Assembly: GCA_018268755.1 (NCBI GenBank)
Contig: JAFDVW010000010.1
Span: 1-38,461, forward strand
Length of the DNA: 38,461 bases
Direction of reading: 5' to 3'
DNA from: Acidobacteriota bacterium
GTDB taxonomy: Bacteria; Acidobacteriota; Terriglobia; Terriglobales; Acidobacteriaceae
A program made the position numbers and the translations under genes. Shown here in pieces: positions 24,647 to 33,387 of the stretch; the first letter of the stretch is position 1; every line of letters begins with the position of its first letter. A model generated the notes under the pieces. The model searched no databases and had not been told where the DNA came from. It saw only the letters and a program-made list of their open reading frames with translations.

Positions 24647-25432
24647 CTAAAAGTCGCGGAAGAACCCACCCGCCGACCATCCTCCATCGACGCACAGGGT
24701 CTGACCGGTGATGTAGGTGCTTTCCGGCGCGACGAAGAACAGCACCGCGTGTGCCATCTCCTCCACCGTGCCCGGGCGTCCCAAAGGAATATGGCTGAGC
24801 ACACGCTTGGCCCGGTCGCTCTCGGCGGCGTTGTCGCTGTAGAAGAGCTGTTTCGTGCCCTCGGTCAAGGTCGAGCCCGGCGCCACGCAATTCACCAGAA
24901 TGCCGAACTCGCCCAGCTCAATGGCCAGGGTGCGGGTCAGGTGCACAATGCCCGCCTTGGCCGAGGTAAATGCGCACTGCAAGCGCGCCGGAATCACTCC
25001 CAGCACGGAAGAGATATTGACGATGCGCCCGCTGCGCTGGGCAATCATGCCCCGCGACACGGCGCGGCTCACCAGATACGTCCCGGTCAGATCGATGTTC
25101 ACGATGCGGTTCCACTCTTCCAGCGGAAATTGATCGATATTTACCCGGTACTTTGCCGTGTTCACTCCGGCGTTGTTCACCAGGATGTCGATGCGACCGT
25201 ACTTCTGCAGGATTTCCCCCACCGCCTTCTCCACCTGCGCCTCGTTGCTGATGTCCATGGCGACGGGAAACGCGCGCGGCGTCTTGGCCGCCGTCTCCTG
25301 CACCGTTTTCGCGTCCACGTCGGCATACACCACCGTGGCCCCGCTGGCCGCCAGCGTGGCGGCAATGGCCTCACCAATCCCCCGCGCCGCCCCCGTCACC
25401 AGGGCAATCTTTCCTTCCAGGTCCACTTTCAT
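24647..25432 (-). CDS. SDR-family oxidoreductase with catalytic Tyr replaced by Phe
   Basis: This 261-residue classical-SDR-length protein has the cofactor motif TGAARGIG (13-20), Asp at 60, NNAG (86-89), the active-site Asn112 and Ser142. The YxxxK motif reads FTSAK, so the catalytic Tyr is Phe155 (codon TTT) while Lys159 remains. Spacing of 13 residues from Ser142 confirms the position. By homology and context it would be a sugar or sugar-acid dehydrogenase, but loss of the Tyr hydroxyl usually abolishes activity. It lies 21 bases after the tauD-like gene and 42 before the lactonase. Confidence 0.85.
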   Translation of the reverse strand: MKVDLEGKIALVTGAARGIGEAIAATLAASGATVVYADVDAKTVQETAAKTPRAFPVAMDISNEAQVEKAVGEILQKYGRIDILVNNAGVNTAKYRVNIDQFPLEEWNRIVNIDLTGTYLVSRAVSRGMIAQRSGRIVNISSVLGVIPARLQCAFTSAKAGIVHLTRTLAIELGEFGILVNCVAPGSTLTEGTKQLFYSDNAAESDRAKRVLSHIPLGRPGTVEEMAHAVLFFVAPESTYITGQTLCVDGGWSAGGFFRDF

Positions 25433-25453
25433 GAAATCGCTCTTCTCCCTCGC

Positions 25454-26563
25454 TTAATTTTTTCCGGCGTCCGGCAACATGCTTTTCCTGGGCGTATCCG
25501 CCAGCAGCGCGGCCAGCACCTTGCGCGGTGGCTCATAAGGCCGCCGCCCGTGCGCCACCAGCTTATTGTCAATCAAAATCACGTCGCCTGCCTGCCAATC
25601 GAACATCACCGTCTCCTGCTCCACCACCCGCCGGATCGTCTCCAGGTCCTGCAACGAAATCTCCGATCCGTCCGCGTGCGTCGAATGATAGAAAAAACGG
25701 TCCTGGATGAAGGGTTGCATCAATCGCGCCCGCAACTTTTGCGTCAGGCTGGGGCCCAGCCAGGCCGACCTCCACGGCGCCACCGACTTGTGCAGCAGGT
25801 GCGCCTGATTAAACCAGATCGTCTCGCCCGTCACCCGGTGCGTCTTCACCACCGGCGACGGCGGATGCGTCACCTCCAGCGCTCCCTGGCCCGTCCACGC
25901 CACTTTCCAGCCGCGCTGCGCCGCGATCTTCTCCATCTGCTTGCGATCATCCGTGCCGAATGCCGTCGGCCACGTGACTTCAAAACCGTACTTCTTCTCA
26001 CTGGGCAGCCGCCGCTGGAAAATCAATCCGCCCTTCTGCACGAAGCGCTCCACCAGTTCCGGCGGCAGCTTCTTATACACCGTCCGCATGTCGGTGATCG
26101 GCGTCTGTCCGCCCCCGCCCGGTGCAATTTGGCAGAAGAACATCACCTTGTCGGGTGTGGGGTCAGGAAATTCCGCCGACGGCGCCAGATAACTCATCTC
26201 CTGGTGCTGGCCAATCACCATGTGCGCCGGCGCGTCCGTCGACGTCACAATCTTTCCGCTCACCGCGCTGCGCGGGGTCGTGCCCCCGGCATAGTCCAGA
26301 ATTTGCGGCGCCATCCGCTGCACCACCTCCGCAAAGGTTTCGGCGTCTTTCACCGCCCGGAACCCCCGCAGCAAAATTGCCCCGCTGCGGTGCAGTTGTT
26401 CCTCCCGCTGCGGCGTGGTCTCTGTAAGCCAGGCCAGCAATTCCTCCAACGGAATGTCCGCCGACCCTGGCTCCGCTTGCACCACAAAGGGCAATGGATG
26501 CCCCTGTCCGGGCCGTTCTATGACCACCGGGTTCGAAACCGCTAAACGGCTGCTCGACAACAT
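25454..26563 (-). CDS. TauD/TfdA-family Fe(II)/2-oxoglutarate dioxygenase
   Basis: The 369-residue protein has the family's iron-binding triad: HQE at 120-122 and the distal His in NKLVAHGRRPY near residue 340, where the Arg also binds 2-oxoglutarate. It would hydroxylate a small organic substrate at the expense of 2-oxoglutarate and O2. As first gene of an operon with an SDR and a lactonase, next to an IclR regulator, it probably acts on a sugar-acid or aromatic-type compound rather than taurine. The divergent spacer to the regulator carries an operator-like motif. Confidence 0.85.
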   Translation of the reverse strand: MLSSSRLAVSNPVVIERPGQGHPLPFVVQAEPGSADIPLEELLAWLTETTPQREEQLHRSGAILLRGFRAVKDAETFAEVVQRMAPQILDYAGGTTPRSAVSGKIVTSTDAPAHMVIGQHQEMSYLAPSAEFPDPTPDKVMFFCQIAPGGGGQTPITDMRTVYKKLPPELVERFVQKGGLIFQRRLPSEKKYGFEVTWPTAFGTDDRKQMEKIAAQRGWKVAWTGQGALEVTHPPSPVVKTHRVTGETIWFNQAHLLHKSVAPWRSAWLGPSLTQKLRARLMQPFIQDRFFYHSTHADGSEISLQDLETIRRVVEQETVMFDWQAGDVILIDNKLVAHGRRPYEPPRKVLAALLADTPRKSMLPDAGKN

Positions 26564-26679
26564 TTCAAATCACCCCTAATGTTATGAAAATAAAACACAT
26601 ACGTCCCGAGACCCCATTCACCAGGCAGGCCGCGGCGAGAATTGCTTCCCTGCGCATCTTTGAAAGGCCCAGGGAGGGG

Positions 26680-26685
26680 TGTCAA
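26680..26685 (-). promoter_or_regulatory. possible -35 box of the tauD-like operon
   Basis: TTGACA on the minus strand starts 5 bases from the operator-like motif at 26691. The matching -10 at 17-18 bases (CAAAGA/AAAGAT) is weak, again suggesting regulated expression. Confidence 0.4.
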
Positions 26686-26690
26686 TGGAT

Positions 26691-26704
26691 TTCAGCCTAT
26701 TGAA
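26691..26704. promoter_or_regulatory. predicted IclR-family operator, copy 2
   Basis: TTCAG-CCTA-TTGAA differs by one base from copy 1 and lies in the divergent spacer between the tauD-like operon and the IclR gene. It ends 28 bases before GATAAA (26733-26738), a possible -10 for the regulator, nearly the same distance as in copy 1. Confidence 0.55.
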
Positions 26705-26790
26705 CAACCTGGGCGCGCGCCGTTAACCATGTGATAAATGTGTACGCGGTGATGGGACAGCGTGGGGCTGACCCATTGGGGGTAGACAAC

Positions 26791-27588
26791 ATGAGCGCTA
26801 GCGTTGTGGAGACTCGCAACGACCAGGAATTTCGTTTGCCTGCCGTTGATCGAGCCATGAGTCTTTTTGAAGTTCTGGCCAATTCGCAGTCTGGGTTAAC
26901 TCTCTCCGATCTAAGCCGCAAGCTGAACATTCCCAAAAGCACCGTTCACTATCTGCTCTACACGCTGACCACGCGCGGCTACGTGCAGCGCGCCAGCGAC
27001 GGACGCCACTATTCCCTCGGCCTGCGTTTTGCCGATGTGGCCAGCGCCAACCTGGCGGAGGTCAACCTGCGCAATCTGGTCATGCCGTATCTGAAGCAGA
27101 TTGTGGCGCGCCTGAAACTTACTTCCACCGTGGCCGTGCGCTATTGCGCCGAAGCCGTCATCATCGGGCGCGTGGAGTATGCGCAGGACTGCGGCGGCGG
27201 GGCGTGGGTGGGCCGTCACATTGATTTGCACTGCACCGCCCAGGGCAAGGCCCTGATCGCCCACCTCTCGGATGATGCGCTCACCCGGCTCTTTGCCGGA
27301 CGCGAAATGGCCCGCTTCACTCCCAAGACTATCTGCTCCGTGGCCCTGCTGAAGAAGCACTGCGCGGAGGTGCGGACCCGCGGCTATGCGGTCAACGACG
27401 AAGAGATGGTGGCCGATGTGCGCGCGGTGGGCGCCCCGGTGACCGATGCTTCTGGATCCGTCATCGCCTCGGTGACCGTGCGCGGCTCTCTGGCGCAGAT
27501 TCCCGATTGGCGCATTCCCGAACTTGGCCGCGAGATGATTGGCATGGCCCAGGAAATCTCCCAGCGCATGTCCAACGACTGGGTGTAA
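26791..27588 (+). CDS. IclR-family transcriptional regulator
   Basis: The 265-residue protein has an N-terminal winged helix-turn-helix (LTLSDLSRKLNIPKSTVHYLL, residues about 37-57, split in the middle) and the IclR effector domain (GRHIDLHCTAQGKALIA, RGYAVNDEEM...VGAPV, shortened) to the C-terminus. Such regulators bind sugar acids or aromatics and often control divergent catabolic genes and themselves. ATG 26791 with a GGGGG-rich ribosome site is preferred over ATG 26731. A strong terminator follows. Confidence 0.9.
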   Translation: MSASVVETRNDQEFRLPAVDRAMSLFEVLANSQSGLTLSDLSRKLNIPKSTVHYLLYTLTTRGYVQRASDGRHYSLGLRFADVASANLAEVNLRNLVMPYLKQIVARLKLTSTVAVRYCAEAVIIGRVEYAQDCGGGAWVGRHIDLHCTAQGKALIAHLSDDALTRLFAGREMARFTPKTICSVALLKKHCAEVRTRGYAVNDEEMVADVRAVGAPVTDASGSVIASVTVRGSLAQIPDWRIPELGREMIGMAQEISQRMSNDWV

Positions 27589-27603
27589 CCCCATCGCACT
27601 GGC

Positions 27604-27634
27604 AGAGACGTAGCTCTGGCTACGTCTCTTTTTT
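27604..27634 (+). terminator. rho-independent terminator after the IclR gene
   Basis: A perfect ten-base stem AGAGACGTAG/CTACGTCTCT with a 6-base loop is followed by five T residues. Confidence 0.88.
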
Positions 27635-27689
27635 CTTGCCGCCAGAATCCCCCGGCCATCCTAAAAACTTTGGCTCTCTTCCTTCTGCG

Positions 27690-27735
27690 CTCTCGGCTTT
27701 CTCCGCGCCCTCTGCGTTTAAGATTTTGCCTTGGA
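27690..27735. repeat. dispersed CTCTGCG-type intergenic repeat, partial copy
   Basis: The segment around TCTCCGCGCCCTCTGCGTTT and AAGATTTTGC matches the core of the 115-base unit at 23457-23725, placed in the gap between the IclR and epimerase genes. Confidence 0.6.
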
Positions 27736-27769
27736 CCGCTGTCACGGCTCAAAGATATCCACGTCCTCC

Positions 27770-28777
27770 CTACAACGCCGCCAATCCCTTCTCATACGCC
27801 GCAAGAATCTTGTCCCACATCTGGTTGGTTTTGCCATCAATCTGCTGCCGCGCCGCGTCGGCCTGAAACCAGCGCAAGGTGCGCCCTATGCCTTCGGCAA
27901 AGCTGGTGGTAGCGCAAAACTCCGGAACAAATTGCCGGATCTTGCTGTTGTCGAAGACCACGCTTACCGCCTTGTCCCCCAGCAGGGTCCCCTGCTTCTC
28001 CGGCCAGCCCGCGATGATGAAGTCCGAGGGAATGTGCACAATCTGCGGCTCGACCCCGGCCGCCTCCCCCACTATGCGGAAGTACTGGTCCCAGGTCAGC
28101 GCCTCATCCGACGTGATGTGGAAGGCGTGTCCAATCGCCTGCGCGTGTCCCAGCAGCCCCACCAATCCCTTGGCGAAATCGCTGTTGTGCGTGATCACCC
28201 ACAGCGACGTGCCATCGCCGGGAACAATGACTTTCTGCTTTCGCAGCATGCGATCAATGATGGTGTAGGGCTTCTCCCAGCTATTGGTGACCAGCGGGAT
28301 CTGGGTATCGCCGTAGGTGAGCGATGGCCGCACGATGGTGACAGGAAACCCTTCTTCGCGATAAGCCTTCATCAGCCGTTCTTCGCAGGCAATTTTGTTG
28401 CGCGAGTAGTCCCAGAACGGATTGGCCAGCGGCGTTCCTTCCGTGATGCGATAGTGCGAAACCGGCCGCTGATAAGCGCTGGCCGAGCTAATAAAAACAA
28501 ACTGCCGGGTGCGCCCGCGAAACAGCTCCAGATCGCGTTCCAAGTCTTCCGGGGTAAACGCGATCCAGTCCACGACTGCGTCGAAGGCCATGCCGTCCAG
28601 CGCCCGCCGCGCTGCCGCCACGTCTTTCATGTCCGCCACTACGGTTTTCACGCCCTCCGGCAGGCGCGTCTGGTGCTGCCCGCGCGTGACCAGGGTCAGT
28701 TCAATGCCGCGGCGCGCGGCCAATTCCGTGCTGGCCGTGCTGATGATTCCGGTACCGCCTATAAAGAGAACTTTCAT
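27770..28777 (-). CDS. NAD-dependent epimerase/dehydratase (extended SDR)
   Basis: The 335-residue protein starts at once with the extended-SDR nucleotide motif GGTGIIS (7-13) and has SSASAY and the YSRNK active-site motif with Tyr and Lys intact. It should act on a nucleotide sugar or a related substrate. It lies convergent to the IclR gene and divergent from the YncE-like gene, so its link to the catabolic regulon is only positional. Confidence 0.85.
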   Translation of the reverse strand: MKVLFIGGTGIISTASTELAARRGIELTLVTRGQHQTRLPEGVKTVVADMKDVAAARRALDGMAFDAVVDWIAFTPEDLERDLELFRGRTRQFVFISSASAYQRPVSHYRITEGTPLANPFWDYSRNKIACEERLMKAYREEGFPVTIVRPSLTYGDTQIPLVTNSWEKPYTIIDRMLRKQKVIVPGDGTSLWVITHNSDFAKGLVGLLGHAQAIGHAFHITSDEALTWDQYFRIVGEAAGVEPQIVHIPSDFIIAGWPEKQGTLLGDKAVSVVFDNSKIRQFVPEFCATTSFAEGIGRTLRWFQADAARQQIDGKTNQMWDKILAAYEKGLAAL

Positions 28778-28906
28778 GCAGCAGTTGTAGCAGGAACACG
28801 GACGCCTTGGCTAGTTTCGGAGCTGCAAGCGGCTTTGCCGGATGGTACACTGCTGCGGGCCCAAACGACGTCTGTTTTCATTCGATGAATTGCCGGGGAA
28901 ATGCGC

Positions 28907-29908
28907 ATGTGGCATCGAATTTTCGTTTTGACGCTCGCAACGCTTATGATGGCGCCTCTCACTTCTCCAAAAGCTGACTCCCCCTCGTGGCTTCTCGTCG
29001 CCGAAAAAGGCGGACAAAGCCTCGGCATCGTGGATGCCGCCAGCGGCAAGTACCTGGCATCTGTCCCGGAAAACGGCGTTACCGGACACGAGGTCATTGC
29101 CTCGCCTGACGGCAAACTCGCCTACGTCCCTATCTATGGCAATTCCGGTGTGGGCCACCCCGGGACCGATGGCCGCAACCTGGTGGTTATCGACCTGGCC
29201 TCGCGCAAGATTGTTAACACCGTTGACTTCGGCCGCGGCGTCCGCCCCCACTGTCCCCTCGTCGGCCCGAAGGACGGCCTGCTCTACGTCACCACCGAAC
29301 TCGATCACAGCGTGACTGTCATCGATCCCAAAACCTTGCAGATCGTCGGAAAAATTCCCACCGGACAGCCCGAGTCCCACATGCTGGCCCTTTCCCGCGA
29401 TGGCAAACGTGGCTACACCGCCAACGTCGGCCCCGGCACCGTTTCCGTCCTGGACATCCCGGCACGCAAAGCCCTGACCGTCATTTCCGTTTCTCCCCAC
29501 ATCCAGAGAATTTCCATTTCATTGGACGACAAGCTGGTATTCACCGCCGACCAGACCAAGCCCCAGCTCGCCGTGATCGATACCGCCACCCACCAAGTGA
29601 AAGCCTGGGTCCCTCTGGCCGCGGCCGCTTTTGGCACGGCCCCCACGCTCGACGGCAAAGCCCTGCTGGTGGCCGAACCCGGCGCCAACCAGGTCGCGGT
29701 GGTCGATCTCGCCACCATGAAGGTCACTCACAGCATCAATGTGCCCCCGACCCCGCAGGAAGTGTTGGTCCGCCCCGACGGCAAAGTCGCCTACGTCTCC
29801 TGTGATCACAGCAATCAGGTCGCGGAAATTGACCTGACCTCCTGGAAAGTGAGCCGCCTGATCGACACCGGCAAAGGCGCCGACGGCCTGGCCTGGGCCG
29901 GAAATTAG
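28907..29908 (+). CDS. secreted YncE/YVTN-family beta-propeller protein
   Basis: A signal peptide (WHRIFVLTLATLMMAPL) leads a 7-bladed propeller of about 310 residues with repeats of the form SPDGKxAYVxxxxxxxVxVIDxxxxKVxxxIxxG (pattern). Typical blades read VTVIDPKTLQIVGKIPTG and VAVVDLATMKVTHSINV. Such proteins are periplasmic and of unknown role. ATG 28907 has GGGGA eight bases upstream; ATG 28901 is the alternative. Confidence 0.85.
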   Translation: MWHRIFVLTLATLMMAPLTSPKADSPSWLLVAEKGGQSLGIVDAASGKYLASVPENGVTGHEVIASPDGKLAYVPIYGNSGVGHPGTDGRNLVVIDLASRKIVNTVDFGRGVRPHCPLVGPKDGLLYVTTELDHSVTVIDPKTLQIVGKIPTGQPESHMLALSRDGKRGYTANVGPGTVSVLDIPARKALTVISVSPHIQRISISLDDKLVFTADQTKPQLAVIDTATHQVKAWVPLAAAAFGTAPTLDGKALLVAEPGANQVAVVDLATMKVTHSINVPPTPQEVLVRPDGKVAYVSCDHSNQVAEIDLTSWKVSRLIDTGKGADGLAWAGN

Positions 29909-29940
29909 CCCGCCTGCGTTCCCCTCATCCGGATGTCCCC

Positions 29941-29970
29941 GGCTCAAGCAGCATTTTGAGCCAGTTTCCC
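29941..29970 (+). terminator. possible weak terminator after the YncE-like gene
   Basis: GGCTCAA/TTGAGCC forms a seven-base stem, followed by AGTTTCCCCC, which is a poor T-tract. Confidence 0.35.
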
Positions 29971-30055
29971 CCTGCTTTCCGCGTTAGCCAGAGAAGGAAC
30001 ATTCTCCGGCACCGCTTGCAGATCTTGTCAGGCGCTGCCGCCAAGGATTCGGACC

Positions 30056-30628
30056 ATGCCCCTGACACGCTTTCCCGCTTTCCTATTCTGCGGTTTGTGG
30101 TTGGCTACTCTGGGATGTAACGCCCACTCCCCTGCCCCAGCTTCAGACCACCTCCGGACTGCGGACACCGTGGCGGACACCACCGCCTCGGCATTCGCCT
30201 TCCCCTTCACCGCCGCGGACCTCACCGCCTTCGAGAAAGGCATACGCCAGGAAGCGGCCCTGGTCCAGGCTGCGCAACAACGCGGCCGGGACGCCAAGAC
30301 TGCCGCTGAGCGCGCCCAGGCGGCCCAGGAAGAGTGGGAGGACCAGACCATTCCCGGTGGAGCGCAAGCCGCCGGGTTAAGCCTCGAACGCTATCGCCAG
30401 CTCCGCCGCACCGTAAACCACGTGCTCGAGACTCTGAGCTTTCAGCGCAAGATCAACGGCCCCATGGAAATTGATCTCGAGCATGCCACGCCGGAGATGA
30501 AGCAGCGCCTGGCCGGTGACGCCTTCGCCGAGCTGCCGCCTGCCTCCGCCGCGGCCCTCAAGGCCCACCTCGATGAGGTGGTTGCCGCCTGGGTGCAATA
30601 CACCCGCCTCACCGCGGTGAACGGATAA
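30056..30628 (+). CDS. putative lipoprotein, unknown function
   Basis: The 190-residue protein has a lipoprotein signal with lipobox LATLGC (Cys21). A Thr/Ala-rich linker and a mostly helical, Ala/Gln/Glu-rich body follow (long helix about 55-105). No family is recognised. AAGGA eight bases before the ATG supports this start. It is likely anchored in the inner or outer membrane facing the periplasm. Confidence 0.65.
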   Translation: MPLTRFPAFLFCGLWLATLGCNAHSPAPASDHLRTADTVADTTASAFAFPFTAADLTAFEKGIRQEAALVQAAQQRGRDAKTAAERAQAAQEEWEDQTIPGGAQAAGLSLERYRQLRRTVNHVLETLSFQRKINGPMEIDLEHATPEMKQRLAGDAFAELPPASAAALKAHLDEVVAAWVQYTRLTAVNG

Positions 30629-30730
30629 AGCGCCGGCTCCCTCCGGCTCTGTTCCGCAAGCAAAATTTTGCGCTAGCCGATCTCTCCCGCTCTACGTCTA
30701 TCTTTTATGGCATTCTTTCGCGAGGTCTTG

Positions 30731-31258
30731 ATGAAATCGCTGCTCACACTCTTACTTCTCCTGCCCCTCCCCGCCCTGGCGCAAAACACCCCGCCGGTCA
30801 CATTGCGTAGCATCCTGCTGGAACAGCTCAAGACCACGCACAACGCAAAGGACTGGTTCGTGCCCATCAACGTCGCCGTGGAAGGGCTGACCCCGCAGCA
30901 GGCCAACTGGAACGACGGCAAGGGAAACCACTCGGTCGGCCAGCTCACCTATCACCTGCTGTTCTGGAACCGCCAGCAGCTGGCCGAACTGAAAGGCGAG
31001 CCCAAACCAAAGTTCAGCGGCGACAATAACGAAACCTTTAACCACTTCGATGCCCAGCAGTGGAACGACACGGTCAAGCAACTCGACCAGGTCATGACCG
31101 AGCTCGAACAACTAGTCGCCTCCGCCGACGACCAACATCTCCAGGCCTGGGCTTCCTCCCTGGCCCACATCGGCGCTCACAATGCCTATCATGTCGGCCA
31201 GATCGTGTATGTCCGCAAGGAGCAGGGTTCCTGGGACCCGGAAAAAGGTGTGAAGTAA
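30731..31258 (+). CDS. secreted DinB-family protein
   Basis: From ATG 30731 (GAGGT upstream) the 175-residue product has a signal peptide ending near ALAQ and a DinB four-helix domain with the metal-binding histidines: one in QLTYHLLFW and the pair in HIGAHNAYHVGQ. An exported DinB protein is a pattern found in acidobacteria. Metal binding is likely; the reaction is unknown. Confidence 0.8.
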   Translation: MKSLLTLLLLLPLPALAQNTPPVTLRSILLEQLKTTHNAKDWFVPINVAVEGLTPQQANWNDGKGNHSVGQLTYHLLFWNRQQLAELKGEPKPKFSGDNNETFNHFDAQQWNDTVKQLDQVMTELEQLVASADDQHLQAWASSLAHIGAHNAYHVGQIVYVRKEQGSWDPEKGVK

Positions 31259-31287
31259 TTTCTGGGCAATGCGCTACAATGCCCGGC

Positions 31288-31698
31288 ATGGATCGCCGCA
31301 CTTTACTGCATTCCCTGCCCGCGCTGGCTGCGCTGGGCTCCTCGCTGCCGGCTTTCGCGGCCGATAGCGCCGTTTACGAGCTGCGCATTTACCACACCTA
31401 CGAGGGAAAGCTGGACGACCTGGTCGCCCGCTTCCGCGATCACACCACGAAATTGTTTGAGAAGCACGGCATGCGCAACGTCGCCTACTGGACCCCTACC
31501 GACGATCCGCTCAAGGGCAAGACACTTATCTACATCCTGGCCCACGTCACCCGCGAGTCCGCGACTGCCAGCTGGAAGGCCTTCGTCGAAGATCCCAACT
31601 GGATCACGGTGCGCGACAAGTCCGAGGCCAAGGGCAAGATCGTGGAGAAGATCGATTCCACCTTTATGACGCTGACCGATTTCTCCGCCCAGATCTGA
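31288..31698 (+). CDS. NIPSNAP-family protein with Tat-like signal
   Basis: The 136-residue protein starts with a twin-Arg-type signal (MDRRTLLHSLPALAALG) and then a NIPSNAP-type ferredoxin-like domain (VYELRIYHTYEGKLDDL, FRDHTTKLFEKHGM). I chose ATG 31288; ATG 31279 is an alternative. A TACAAT at 31275-31280 might be a -10 box, giving a very short leader. Function is unknown. Confidence 0.75.
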   Translation: MDRRTLLHSLPALAALGSSLPAFAADSAVYELRIYHTYEGKLDDLVARFRDHTTKLFEKHGMRNVAYWTPTDDPLKGKTLIYILAHVTRESATASWKAFVEDPNWITVRDKSEAKGKIVEKIDSTFMTLTDFSAQI

Positions 31699-31699
31699 T

Positions 31700-32040
31700 G
31701 TGGTGCGGGCGCCCCGCCCGCAAAAATATTCGTCGTCGTGGTACGGGCGCCCCGCCCGCAAAAATGTCCATCGTCGTGGTGCGGGCGCCCCCGCCCGCAA
31801 AAATATTCGTCGTCGTGGTACGGGCACTCCGCCCGCAAAAATGTCCATCGCCGTGGTGCGGGCGCCCCCGCCCGCAAAAATATTCGTCGTGGTGCGGGCG
31901 CCCCCGCCCGCAAAAATATTCGTCGTGGTGCGGGCGCCCCCGCCCGCAAAAATGTCCATCGCCGTGGTGCGGGCGCCCCACCCGCAAGAATGTTGATCGT
32001 CGTGGTGCGGGCGCCCCGCCCGCAAAATATTCATCTTGCC
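31700..32040. repeat. tandem array of nine 36-39-base hairpin units
   Basis: Nine units start with GCGGGCG/CGCCCGC hairpin cores near 31705, 31743, 31781, 31820, 31858, 31894, 31930, 31969 and 32007. Each is followed by an A-tract and either ATATTCGTCG or ATGTCCATCG, largely alternating. The array lies between two convergent genes. It is direct, nearly uninterrupted and lacks unique spacers, so it is not a CRISPR. Confidence 0.9.
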
Positions 32041-32064
32041 GCCGACCCCGCCCACAAAAAAGAT

Positions 32065-32087
32065 GGGCGGACACGGAGTGTCCGCCC
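32065..32087. other. perfect hairpin at the end of the array
   Basis: GGGCGGACAC and GTGTCCGCCC pair over ten bases around a three-base loop. It lies 21 bases past the stop codon of the PLP-enzyme gene. No T-tract follows directly on either strand, so any terminator role would be weak. Confidence 0.5.
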
Positions 32088-32107
32088 CACACGAAACGCC
32101 CCCTCCT

Positions 32108-33361
32108 TCACCCCTTCAGCAGGCCTTCCGCCGCTTCGCAGAAGCGGTCAATCTCTCCCACCGAGGTATACACATTCGAGCTCACCCGCACGCCGTTGAA
32201 ACTCGGCGACACAATCGGTGTGGTAAAGATGTTGTGCTTCTCCAGCAGGGTCTCGGTGAACTTGTTAGCATCAACTCCAGAAAAATGGATGGTGGCAAAC
32301 GCCCCAGACTGGTCCGGATCGAGCCCCACCATCATCTGCGCCCCCGGGACCTTGCTCAACCGCGTGGCCCAGCGCTGCTTCAGATAACGCAGGCGGGCAA
32401 ATTTCCGCTCCGCGCCGATCGCTTCGTGGAACTGCAAAGCCTCCAGGATCCCGTTGTGCAGGGCCGCCGGATGCGTGCCAATCTCCTCGAATTTGCGGAT
32501 GTTCTTGTCCATCGCCGCCGGCGCAGCCATCAGCGCCCAGTGCTTTTCGATGCGCTCCTTCCGCACATAGAGCACTCCGGTGCCGATCGGGGCAGATAAC
32601 CACTTGTGCAGGCTGGCCCCGTAATAGTCGCAATCCAGGTCGGGGAAGGTGAAGGGCACGTGGGCGAAGGCATGCGCTCCATCCACAATGCTGGGAATGC
32701 CGTGGCGCCGCGCCAGTGCGCAGACTTCCTTGACCGGAAAAATCTGCCCGTTCATATACCCTACCTGCGAGATATGGATCACCTTGGTGCGCGGCGTGAT
32801 GGCCTGCTCATACAGGCGCACAATCTCCGCCGGGTCCTGGATCGGCGAGGTCACCTCCAGCTGCCGCAGCACAATCTTCTCCCGCCGCTCCCGCTGCTGC
32901 CAGGTGGTGATCATGCGGGGATAGTCCTGCACCGTGAGCAGCACCTCATCCCCCGGCTCCAGGTCGATGCCGAACTGCGCAATCTGCAGCGACTCGCTGG
33001 CGTTGCGCGTGATGGCGATGCACTCCGGGTCCGCCCCCCATAACCGCGCCAGCATCTTGCGCACATCTTCGATCTTCGGCTCCAGGTCATGCCACATGCG
33101 ATAGCTGGGCAGCAGGTTGCTGTAGCGGATAGCTTCCAACTCCGCATTCAGCACCGAAACCGGGGCCGGGGCCACTCCCCCGTTATTGAGATTCAGGATC
33201 TTGGCGTCGCGCACATACGCCTTGCGGATCTTCTCCCAAAAGGCTTCGTCCGTGGCCAGATCTTTGGCTGGAACTTGCGCATAGGCGGAGCTCAACGCGG
33301 CCGAAATCGCCACCGCTTGCGCCCCCAGCAGAAACTCACGACGGCTCACATCCATCGGCAT
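32108..33361 (-). CDS. exported aminotransferase class V-fold PLP enzyme
   Basis: The 417-residue product begins with a Tat signal (MPMDVSRREFLLGAQ) and continues as a class V aminotransferase/cysteine desulfurase-fold enzyme: N-terminal NLNNGGVAPAP, TRNASESL, HISQVGYMNGQI, the Asp in VDGAHAFAH and the PLP lysine in SLHKWLSAPIG. It may be an isopenicillin-N-epimerase-like or lyase-type PLP enzyme of the periplasm, carried out folded with its cofactor. ATG 33361 has GAGGGGG upstream. It is last in the isomerase, symporter, oxidase operon. Confidence 0.85.
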   Translation of the reverse strand: MPMDVSRREFLLGAQAVAISAALSSAYAQVPAKDLATDEAFWEKIRKAYVRDAKILNLNNGGVAPAPVSVLNAELEAIRYSNLLPSYRMWHDLEPKIEDVRKMLARLWGADPECIAITRNASESLQIAQFGIDLEPGDEVLLTVQDYPRMITTWQQRERREKIVLRQLEVTSPIQDPAEIVRLYEQAITPRTKVIHISQVGYMNGQIFPVKEVCALARRHGIPSIVDGAHAFAHVPFTFPDLDCDYYGASLHKWLSAPIGTGVLYVRKERIEKHWALMAAPAAMDKNIRKFEEIGTHPAALHNGILEALQFHEAIGAERKFARLRYLKQRWATRLSKVPGAQMMVGLDPDQSGAFATIHFSGVDANKFTETLLEKHNIFTTPIVSPSFNGVRVSSNVYTSVGEIDRFCEAAEGLLKG

Positions 33362-33387
33362 CGCTTCCCCCTCGAACCTAGGATCGT

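Noticed and set aside
24749..26545. 598-residue plus-strand open frame
   Set aside because: It is the antisense of the SDR and tauD-like genes, rich in Arg/His/Leu/Gln with no domain; the minus-strand genes have clear motifs.
31700..32040. Possible CRISPR array
   Set aside because: Units are direct copies of 36-39 bases with no unique spacers, and no cas genes are near.
31698..32387. Repetitive protein-like frames on both strands
   Set aside because: They only read the tandem hairpin array in different frames and have no start signal or domain.
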